Of a stretch of 49,147 nucleotides of DNA, positions 1-5,763 are shown piece after piece; positions within the stretch are counted from its first letter, which is position 1, and the number at the start of each line of letters is the position of its first letter. A program made the translations under genes and the position numbers. Under the pieces are notes generated by a model. That model searched no databases and was not told the DNA's origin. It saw only the letters and a list, made by a program, of their open reading frames with translations. This DNA comes from a virus. The stretch lies in IMG/VR virus record IMGVR_UViG_3300020421_000031, positions 1-49,147 of that record. One strand, given 5' to 3'.

Positions 1-774
1 CCTGCTCCTGAGGGTGAGACCATCCCATGGGCAAAACTGTACTCCCACGCCTTCCAAGGTCCTGGTGGTTGGTACATCGAGAACTCTCGCACCACTATCA
101 ATGAGAAAGATCCCGTTGGTGAAGTGAACCGCCGTCTCTGGAACAGCGGTGCTGATGAAGACAAAGAGACTGCTCGTAAGCAGAAGCGTAAGCTCCAGTA
201 TTACAGCAACATCTATGTCGTGAAGGATCCTAAGCATCCTGAGAACGAGGGTAAAGTATTCCTTTACAAGTATGGTAAGAAGATCCATGATAAGATCCTT
301 GCTGCCATGCAACCTGAGTTCCAAGATGAAGAACCAGTAAATGTTTTTGATCTGTGGGAAGGTGCTAACTTCAAACTGAAGATCAAAAAGGTCGCAGGTT
401 ACTGGAACTACGATAGTTCTGAGTTTGATTCTGTCTCTGCTCTCAGTGCTGATGATGATGAACTGGAAGCAACCTGGAAACTTGAGCACTCCCTGGAAGC
501 ATTCACTTCAGCGGATCAATTCAAATCCTATGAGGATCTTGAGCGTCGTTTGAACCTTGTGTTGGGAATTGGGCAGCGACCTGCTCCCCGTCCTTCTGTT
601 GAGGATGAAGAGTATGAACCAGTCGCTGCTACTGGTGGGTTCAATGACCCTGATATCACCTCTGCTCCCTCTGCTTTTCGTCAGCAGATGAGTGCTCCCT
701 CTCCTGTCAAGGAAGAGGCAATCGTTGAGGATGATGATGCTCTGTCCTACTTCGCTAAACTTGCTGAAGAGTGA
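1..774 (+). CDS. 32: gp32 single-stranded DNA-binding protein (5' end missing)
   Basis: The gene is open from base 1 and lacks its start, leaving 257 visible residues. It is the T4 gp32 family protein that coats single-stranded DNA during replication, recombination and repair and recruits partners through its acidic tail. The visible part carries the family blocks MNRRLWNSG, VVKDP..PENEGKVF.YKYGKKI and the WEGANFKLKIKKVAGYWNYD stretch of the OB-fold core. It ends in the expected acidic tail (about 30 residues rich in E and D, ending YFAKLAEE). An internal GTG at 124 begins an apparent 216-codon gene, but it lies inside the conserved core, so the real start is upstream of the window. The stop overlaps the next start by 4 bases. 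Family assignment is secure; the zinc-binding part, if present, is outside the window. Confidence 0.95.
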   Translation, partial: PAPEGETIPWAKLYSHAFQGPGGWYIENSRTTINEKDPVGEVNRRLWNSGADEDKETARKQKRKLQYYSNIYVVKDPKHPENEGKVFLYKYGKKIHDKILAAMQPEFQDEEPVNVFDLWEGANFKLKIKKVAGYWNYDSSEFDSVSALSADDDELEATWKLEHSLEAFTSADQFKSYEDLERRLNLVLGIGQRPAPRPSVEDEEYEPVAATGGFNDPDITSAPSAFRQQMSAPSPVKEEAIVEDDDALSYFAKLAEE

Positions 775-968
775 TCAAGAAAGTGCTAGGGGTGGTCTTC
801 CACCCCGTAACAGCAATGAACTTACTGTTCGTTGGAACTTTAGGAATGATTGAACTCATTCACATCAGAGCACACCATACTTTAGAACAAGATGTCCATG
901 GACATGTTCACAGAGCATTAAAAAATAATCCAGAACTAGCACGGTCAACGTGTTACGAATTGGATTAA
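771..968 (+). CDS. Small single-pass membrane protein, function unknown
   Basis: This 65-codon gene starts at a GTG that overlaps the gp32 stop, so it is probably translationally coupled to gp32. One hydrophobic segment (about residues 16-32, MNLLFVGTLGMIELIH) is followed by a His-rich polar tail (HIRAHHTLEQDVHGHVHR) and an NPELARS segment. This suggests a small membrane-anchored protein with a charged tail. I do not recognise a family. Small proteins in this slot are common in T4-like cyanophages, but I cannot name a function. A later start at the internal Met (residue 16) is possible. Confidence 0.6.
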   Translation: MIKKVLGVVFHPVTAMNLLFVGTLGMIELIHIRAHHTLEQDVHGHVHRALKNNPELARSTCYELD

Positions 969-986
969 TCAATTCCATAAAACTGG

Positions 987-1016
987 AAAAAAAATTCGGG
1001 CAATTTTTTGCCCGAA
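987..1016 (-). terminator. Rho-independent terminator of the gp4-gp2-gp48-gp53 operon
   Basis: The sequence has a perfect 9-bp stem, TTCGGGCAA (995-1003) with TTGCCCGAA (1008-1016), and a 4-nt loop. Eight As at 987-994 become a U-run when read on the minus strand. On the plus strand the hairpin is followed by As, so termination should act mainly on minus-strand transcripts leaving gp53. It also separates the convergent gp32 transcript. Confidence 0.85.
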
Positions 1017-1020
1017 AAAG

Positions 1021-1650
1021 TCAACCAGTTTTCTTTAGACGCTGACTAATATAGTTGGCGTCTTTTTTGTATAGATTTTGTTTTCTAAAATCATTTACAA
1101 ATGATGTGAGATAATCTGATTTAAGGAGATAGATTTCTCTTTTCTTTTCATTCTCATCATGGAACCATTCAGCAACGGTGACGGGACGGCAAATCTCGTT
1201 GCCGTTTTTTGTTACAATAGCACCGTCAATGTTTAGTTTATGTGTTTCATTGTAAAATGTCTCATCTACACGTTGACCTACTTTATATGGTCCGATTGCA
1301 TCTGTTTCGTAGTGGTGAATTTCTGAATAAGGATCATCATATTCACTCTCTAATACTTTATATACTTCGTAGTTAGTCATTGGCCAATCATATTGTACAT
1401 TAACCATGTTGTTGACTAAAAGAATAACCCAATCATAGAATGGATCTCCATATGCTTTATCTGCTAGAGAATCTGGACGCTCTCCATCTTCAATCGCATA
1501 TTTTTGAAAGAGTGTGACATTGGAAAAGATGTCATCACTAATTTTATATCTACGAAAGAAATTTTTCGCAGTTACAAAGTCAGACTCTGAGAAAGGATAG
1601 CTAATTGGTTTCTCGTCATACGAGATGTTTGGGATGAGTGAAAAATACAT
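1021..1650 (-). CDS. 53: gp53 baseplate wedge subunit
   Basis: The protein has 209 residues; T4 gp53 has 196. Gp53 completes the baseplate wedge and lets wedges join around the hub. The family hallmark is present at about residues 60-100: R.DSLADKAYGDPFYDWVIL followed by NN..NVQYDWPMTNYE. This matches the 'RPEELA..IYGNP.LYWVLL' block of T4 gp53. The C-terminal third, with KREIYLLKSDYLTSFVNDF, matches the conserved gp53 tail. The gene is last in a four-gene minus-strand operon (gp4, gp2, gp48, gp53). One base separates it from the gp48 stop, and a strong terminator lies just beyond its stop. This order resembles the T4 2-4-53 neighbourhood. Confidence 0.92.
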   Translation of the reverse strand: MYFSLIPNISYDEKPISYPFSESDFVTAKNFFRRYKISDDIFSNVTLFQKYAIEDGERPDSLADKAYGDPFYDWVILLVNNMVNVQYDWPMTNYEVYKVLESEYDDPYSEIHHYETDAIGPYKVGQRVDETFYNETHKLNIDGAIVTKNGNEICRPVTVAEWFHDENEKKREIYLLKSDYLTSFVNDFRKQNLYKKDANYISQRLKKTG

Positions 1651-1651
1651 T

Positions 1652-2884
1652 TTACCTTACTGATTTACCGACATCTTCAGCAAAACAAATCTTTGTTTCC
1701 TGGAAGTTTAATTGTAATCCCACTGCTACTGGTTGTCCGTCAGAATATGTAGCGTAAGTTCCATCAGGTGTGTAGTTCACATCGACTGATGTTAATGCAC
1801 ACATTTTATATCGTGGCATTCTAGGATTTTCATTGGATCCTTTCATGAAGGAAACTCTAACTAGTTTTGGCACACCAATAAATCCTAATTTTACTCCTTG
1901 ATTATTTCCGTCTTGATTAAATCCTAATACTTTTCCTGGGTATTTTGATGGCAGCATAGCTTTTTTAAACTGCTCTGTCAGATTATTAACTTCTACTGAT
2001 TCTTTTTGGTGCCTAGGAACCAACTTAAAGTTCAATGAAAAATTTCTCATTTGAATTCCACCAAATAATAATTCTGTATTTGGATTGAAAATTGCTCCAG
2101 AGATACCACCAAAGATATCGTCATAAGATAACGAGTCGCCTGTTAGTTTGCTGGTAGCTGCTTGTAAAGCAGCAGCACCTGCTAGTGGTCCTACTTTATC
2201 AAGTAAATTATTAATAGCAGTTGCTCCTGATGCTACTTTATCTCCAAGACCCTTCCGACCCATAGCTCGCAGACCCTCTGTTGCTAGAGTGCTCATAGAT
2301 TTTCCATCCCAGTTTGCTCTAAATCCAGTTGAAACATCTTCTGGCATGTAAAGCATTATTGGTTTATAACCACTAGCTGAGACATATTCATTTGCCATAT
2401 TATAGTCGAACACTCCGCCATCAGGTTTTCTGTCGCCAAATGGAGCTTTGTAATCATAAAACTGGAACAGTACAAAATCACCGTCTTTTGTTATACCTCC
2501 CTGATCCTCTCCTGCCATTGGATAACGATAACTACCATCACCTTCTGCTGGTCTCGCTACTGAAGGAAGTGTTTTTAAATTAATTAATCCAGCTCTTGCT
2601 CTCGCATCACCTGCTTTATTTTCCCTTTGAGTGTCTAGATCATAACCTAATGCTATACCAACTACTCCTTCTGGGGGTTGTACTATTTGTCTTCCCCCTT
2701 GTGGTTTGAAATTGAGTGGTTGCGGGACGAATCCAAAACTACCAGCAGACCATGTGGGGTCATTAATATCAACAGGTCTAGGTCCCCATACGTAGGTTTT
2801 ACCACCAGTAACGTAATAATCTCCTGGTTTATATGTTTGGGGTTTTTGAGTTGGTTGTGCTGATGGTGACTGCTCTTCTGCCAT
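1652..2884 (-). CDS. 48: gp48 baseplate tail-tube cap/junction protein
   Basis: This 410-residue protein caps the baseplate hub and sits under the tail tube, acting with gp54 to start tube polymerisation. The C-terminal 130 residues carry the tube-like fold typical of cyanophage gp48: MRNFSLNFKLVPRHQKESVE, the F..G..K..R.SF segment and a closing L.LNFQETKICF strand. The N-terminal part is Pro/Gly-rich (about residues 1-60), and a small helical, Ala/Gly-rich middle lies at 195-250. The assignment rests on this C-terminal pattern and on position between gp2 and gp53. In T4 the homologue lies next to gp29 and gp54. The start ATG overlaps the last base of the gp2 stop region. Confidence 0.75.
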   Translation of the reverse strand: MAEEQSPSAQPTQKPQTYKPGDYYVTGGKTYVWGPRPVDINDPTWSAGSFGFVPQPLNFKPQGGRQIVQPPEGVVGIALGYDLDTQRENKAGDARARAGLINLKTLPSVARPAEGDGSYRYPMAGEDQGGITKDGDFVLFQFYDYKAPFGDRKPDGGVFDYNMANEYVSASGYKPIMLYMPEDVSTGFRANWDGKSMSTLATEGLRAMGRKGLGDKVASGATAINNLLDKVGPLAGAAALQAATSKLTGDSLSYDDIFGGISGAIFNPNTELLFGGIQMRNFSLNFKLVPRHQKESVEVNNLTEQFKKAMLPSKYPGKVLGFNQDGNNQGVKLGFIGVPKLVRVSFMKGSNENPRMPRYKMCALTSVDVNYTPDGTYATYSDGQPVAVGLQLNFQETKICFAEDVGKSVR

Positions 2885-3573
2885 TACCTAGACATCTCCT
2901 TGGATTTTTTAGTACCGTATCCTCTGATCATTCTCTGACCTGTGATTTTGTCGTAGAATTTATCATCGGTTTCTTCCCAAACAGTTTGTCTGTCGATAGG
3001 AAAGTTTCTTCCATTCACATCCTTTACAAAGTCCTCGGTTGGTAGAAGAATGGCAGTGTCCCATTCTTTAGAAGCGAGGTCAAGATATAAACCTTCTACA
3101 TGGTTACTGAGATATTTATGGAAACATGCCTTAGGTATGTCAATTCTACCTTGCATTAGTTTCTTCACAGTAACGATTCTCTTTTTGGGGGAGAGGTAAT
3201 GTAAGTTAGCACCCCAGAATTCACTCTTGCCTGGTGCTTTAAAACAGTATACTAAAGGAAATCTATCATAGTAAGGCAACCACCTTGATTTTGCCTTGTA
3301 TTCAAACATATACAGATGACCTGCTACAGCATATCTACGCAATTCATTTGCGTCTTGTTCTTCTACAGCACCAATTCTATCCCTTTTTTCTTCTAAGATA
3401 TATTTGTTAAAGTTCTTTTTGTATTTACTTGCTTCTGCTTTTACAGCGTTTCTGTACCATGTAAGAGATTTTTTTTCTCCACCAGTAGAATTAGATACTC
3501 TTTCAAAGAGTGTTTTATATCCTGGGTTTTTGTTTACGCTGTTGCGTTGTATTGAGGCGAATCCTGTTGCCAT
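2884..3573 (-). CDS. 2: gp2 DNA end protector protein
   Basis: The protein has 229 residues and is the likely gp2 homologue. T4 gp2 binds the ends of packaged DNA and shields them from host RecBCD. Recognisable blocks are LPYYDRFPLVYCFK (about residues 98-112) and the GANLHYLSP motif (about 121-129), both typical of this family in T4-like phages. A basic N-terminus and a basic C-terminal tail (GYGTKKSKEMSR) fit DNA contact. It lies between gp4 and gp48 in the minus-strand operon, 4 bases after the gp4 stop. The pairing with gp4 supports the call, because both act at the head-tail junction. The family is fairly sure; end protection itself is taken from T4. Confidence 0.72.
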   Translation of the reverse strand: MATGFASIQRNSVNKNPGYKTLFERVSNSTGGEKKSLTWYRNAVKAEASKYKKNFNKYILEEKRDRIGAVEEQDANELRRYAVAGHLYMFEYKAKSRWLPYYDRFPLVYCFKAPGKSEFWGANLHYLSPKKRIVTVKKLMQGRIDIPKACFHKYLSNHVEGLYLDLASKEWDTAILLPTEDFVKDVNGRNFPIDRQTVWEETDDKFYDKITGQRMIRGYGTKKSKEMSR

Positions 3574-3577
3574 TGCT

Positions 3578-4069
3578 CTAGACTCCTAAGTGATCTTCGG
3601 TAAGTATTAAGAAGTTCATCTGCCTGTCTTCACAATACTCTCGCGCAGCAGACCACTTAGTTTGGTTTTTTGCGTAAGTCAGAGCAGCATTACGATAGGC
3701 AGCAGTTTTTTTGTTTTTGTCATTCGGTGGTTTTGTTTGTTTCTTGGGTTTTACTTCAATAATATATTTTGTGACCTTACCAGACTTTTCGCGAACTTTA
3801 ATGTAGAAGTCAGGAAAGTATCTTCTCACTTTACCATCAGGAGCTCTGTATGGTATAATAACTTCTTCACTACCCCACTGTAAAATGGATGGGTTGTTGT
3901 CACAGAATACCATGAACTTTCGTTCCCACAACGATCTGTAGATGATGTTAGTGGGATTGCCACGATACTTCTGAGGATTTACAGGTTTGTAAATACCAGA
4001 GTATGCCATAAATATAGAAGGACCAACATAGGTATTTAGCGTGTCAATCAACAGCTTTTTGTCTGCCAT
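3578..4069 (-). CDS. 4: gp4 head completion protein
   Basis: The protein has 163 residues; T4 gp4 (gp50/gp65) has 150. It acts at head completion before tail joining and belongs to a nuclease-like fold. Conserved blocks are IIYRSLWERKFM.FCD (about residues 43-58), QWGSEEVIIPY (63-73), DGKVRRYFPDFYIK (77-90) and IIEVKPKKQTKPP (103-115). The PDFY and E-V-K residues sit where a PD-(D/E)XK active site would be. It is the first gene of the minus-strand late operon, with GGAG close to its start. Its first 29 bases overlap the start of the divergent gp54 gene, and the likely gp54 promoter lies inside its coding sequence. Confidence 0.93.
   Translation of the reverse strand: MADKKLLIDTLNTYVGPSIFMAYSGIYKPVNPQKYRGNPTNIIYRSLWERKFMVFCDNNPSILQWGSEEVIIPYRAPDGKVRRYFPDFYIKVREKSGKVTKYIIEVKPKKQTKPPNDKNKKTAAYRNAALTYAKNQTKWSAAREYCEDRQMNFLILTEDHLGV
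4008..4014 (+). promoter_or_regulatory. T4-type late promoter element for gp54
   Basis: ATAAATA lies inside gp4, 27 bases before the GTG at 4041. It matches the core of the T4/cyanophage late promoter -10 element, and no -35 is expected. The longer CATAAATATAG string recurs at about 5638 inside gp51, upstream of gp29, so that copy may be a second late element. Confidence 0.55.
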
Positions 4070-4766
4070 CTCCGCTAGAGGCGGGATGTCATACTCAAAT
4101 AACTACATTGTTGCATTTGAAAATGTGCCAATTAGTTACGCTGGATTGTCGGAAGAAATTGAGTATTTTTGTGATGAAGCACAACTTCCTAACATCAATA
4201 CAGCAACTGGAACTATAAATGGACTTTATACTGGACTTGGTAATATAGACTATCCACACACTAAAGTTTTTACAGAACTTCAGTTAGGATTCATGTTAGA
4301 TGCTGACTTATCTGTGTTAAAATATTTGAACGCATGGTACAACTCTATTTTTATTGAGACTGGTACTAGCGAAAGTAGATCTACCAGAGTAAAATTTAGG
4401 AATGAATACACAGGAACCATAAAAATTACAAAGTCTGAAACTGGTCCAGATTCTACAACCCAAAGAAAACCAATTACATATGTTTTGGAGCAAGCATATC
4501 CATATGCTATTGATTCTGTTCCACTACAGTTTGGTTCTTCTCAGATCACAAAAGTAACAGCACAGTTTAAATATCAAAGACATTATACAGTTGATAGAAA
4601 TATTCGCAATATCAAGGATTCTAATATTCCAGCAAGTGGAGTTTTAGTTGGAGAAGTTGAAATTGGACCAGGAATATTCACACAACAATGGTTGCTTCCA
4701 AATGGAAAAATTGTTGAGAAACGAGACAATAAAGTTGGAACTGGAACACAACCTACAGCCCGCTAA
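4041..4766 (+). CDS. 54: gp54-like baseplate tail-tube initiator
   Basis: The protein has 241 residues from a GTG start and most likely corresponds to T4 gp54 (320 residues). Gp54 sits on gp48 and forms the first tube-like ring for tail tube growth. The N-terminus MSINSFLSAI..RGGMSYSNNYIV has the form of a tube-family opening. The middle (TGLGNIDYPHTKVFTELQL..F, LKYLNAWYNSIF) is typical of gp54/gp19-fold proteins, with a beta strand pair leading to ITKVTAQFKYQRHY. An ATG at 4086 (residue 16) is an alternative start. I prefer 4041 because the extra residues fit the family opening. It diverges from gp4 with a 29-bp overlap. An unrelated tail-tube paralogue cannot be excluded. Confidence 0.7.
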   Translation: MSINSFLSAISARGGMSYSNNYIVAFENVPISYAGLSEEIEYFCDEAQLPNINTATGTINGLYTGLGNIDYPHTKVFTELQLGFMLDADLSVLKYLNAWYNSIFIETGTSESRSTRVKFRNEYTGTIKITKSETGPDSTTQRKPITYVLEQAYPYAIDSVPLQFGSSQITKVTAQFKYQRHYTVDRNIRNIKDSNIPASGVLVGEVEIGPGIFTQQWLLPNGKIVEKRDNKVGTGTQPTAR

Positions 4767-4833
4767 ATTTAATTTTTTGATTCCATAAAAGGGCGAAAAT
4801 TTTTCCCGCTAATTTTTAGGTAAAAAAGTCGCG

Positions 4834-4841
4834 CTAAATAT
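4834..4841 (+). promoter_or_regulatory. Late promoter-like element before gp26
   Basis: CTAAATAT lies 24 bases upstream of the gp26 ATG in the only gap (98 bp) between gp54 and gp26. The same gap has a weak GC-poor hairpin (GGG..AAAATTTTTCCC, about 4791-4807) with trailing Us, which may partly terminate gp54 transcripts. Confidence 0.5.
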
Positions 4842-4864
4842 ACATATGAACTGGTCTAAACATA

Positions 4865-5578
4865 ATGGCATTACCACAAGTTGTGCTTCCAACTTATGAG
4901 TTGGAAATTCCGTCTAATGGCAAAAAAATCAAATATCGCCCATTTGTAGTAAAAGAAGAGAAATTACTTCTTCTGGCAATGGAGTCAGAAGATGTGGGTC
5001 AAATTGAAGCAGCAGTAAAACAATTATTGAAAGGTTGTATTCAATCTAGAATTAAAATTGATGATTTAGCAATTTTTGATCTAGAATACATTTTCCTTCA
5101 GATTCGTGCAGTTTCCGTTGGGGAAGTTGTTGATATGAATATTACATGTGAGGATGATGGACAAACTACAGTCCCTTATAAGTTAAACTTGTTAGAAGTT
5201 GAGGTACAGAAACCAGAAGGTCATTCTAACAAAATTATGCTTTCTGATGAAATGGGTATTGTGATGAAATATCCAAAATTTGATACTTTTATCACTGGAT
5301 CGATTATTGGTGAATCTCTAACGGCAGAATCAGTTATTGATGTTATTGCTGGTTGTATTGATCAACTTTTTGACGCTGAAGATGTATATGATAGTTCTAC
5401 TACTACTAAAAAAGAATTTAAAGAATTTTTAGAAAATCTTACCAATAGTCAATTTGAAAAAATTCAAGAATTCTTCCAGAGTTCTCCAAAACTAGAACAT
5501 ACTATTAAAATTACAAATCCCAACACTGGTGTTGAAAATGAAATAGTATTTTCGGGATTATCGTCTTTTTTCGGATAG
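4865..5578 (+). CDS. 26: gp26 baseplate hub assembly protein
   Basis: The protein has 237 residues and belongs to the T4 gp26 family (T4 208 residues), needed to assemble the baseplate hub. The N-terminus LPTYELEIPSNGKKIKYRPF followed by VVKEEKLLLLAMES is the family signature. L..YIFLQIRAVSVGE (about residues 75-92) and the four-strand MGIVMKYP segment are also typical. Its stop (TAG 5576) lies in the middle of a compact -1 frameshift signal, so a fraction of ribosomes could read on into gp51 and make a 299-residue fusion. Bases 5536-5578 overlap the gp51 reading frame. Gp26 and gp51 act in the same step in T4, which fits production from one locus. Confidence 0.88.
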   Translation: MALPQVVLPTYELEIPSNGKKIKYRPFVVKEEKLLLLAMESEDVGQIEAAVKQLLKGCIQSRIKIDDLAIFDLEYIFLQIRAVSVGEVVDMNITCEDDGQTTVPYKLNLLEVEVQKPEGHSNKIMLSDEMGIVMKYPKFDTFITGSIIGESLTAESVIDVIAGCIDQLFDAEDVYDSSTTTKKEFKEFLENLTNSQFEKIQEFFQSSPKLEHTIKITNPNTGVENEIVFSGLSSFFG

Positions 5579-5605
5579 CACTCTTCCACAACACGTTGGA
5601 AGGGT
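5566..5605 (+). promoter_or_regulatory. Predicted -1 programmed ribosomal frameshift signal (gp26 to gp51)
   Basis: The slippery heptamer T TTT TTC spans 5566-5572 in the gp26 frame (codons TTT and TTC, both re-pairing as TTT after a -1 slip). A 7-nt spacer (GGATAGC, containing the gp26 stop) follows. Then a stem-loop has ACTCTTCCA (5580-5588) paired with TGGAAGGGT (5597-5605): 9 bp including one G-U, with an 8-nt loop. Heptamer, spacer and stem are the classical three parts in their usual spacing. The frame entered is exactly the gp51 frame, and it has no ATG, GTG or preceding SD before the conserved gp51 sequence. Confidence 0.8.
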
Positions 5606-5763
5606 ATTATAAAACTAATTTTGCTTTGATGCAGCATCATAAATATAGCTTGAGTGATGTTGAAAATATGATGCCGTTTGAGAGGCAAGTTTATGTTTCT
5701 CTATTGATGCAGCATTTGGAACAAGTTAAACAACAACAAGAAGCGGCAGCTAAACAACGATAA
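5572..5763 (+). CDS. 51: gp51 baseplate hub assembly catalyst, probably made as a gp26-gp51 frameshift fusion
   Basis: Reading in the -1 frame after the heptamer gives 63 residues, with blocks RIALFHNTLEGYYK, NFALMQHHKYSLSDVENM and MPFERQVYVSLLMQHL, then a Gln/Ala-rich tail ending at TAA 5761. The helix-rich MQHHKYSL..ENMMPFER core is the short cyanophage form of T4 gp51, which helps hub assembly and is not kept in the virion. Stops at 5533 and 5539 bound the frame upstream. Between them and the conserved sequence there is no ATG or GTG. A TTG at 5596 or the ATGs at 5629 and 5668 would truncate it and lack an SD. I infer expression through the frameshift. The stop overlaps the gp29 ATG. Confidence 0.75.
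   Translation, partial: RIALFHNTLEGYYKTNFALMQHHKYSLSDVENMMPFERQVYVSLLMQHLEQVKQQQEAAAKQR

Noticed and set aside
124-774. GTG at 124 as start of gp32
   Set aside because: The upstream codons are in frame and read like gp32 (WYIENSRTTINEKDPVGE), so the gene simply extends beyond the window.
4791-4812. Terminator after gp54
   Set aside because: The hairpin needs a bulge and has few GC pairs; kept only as a remark because the evidence is weak.
5629-5763. Independent short gp51 starting at ATG 5629 or 5668
   Set aside because: Both starts cut into the conserved sequence and lack an SD; the frameshift model explains the whole conserved region.
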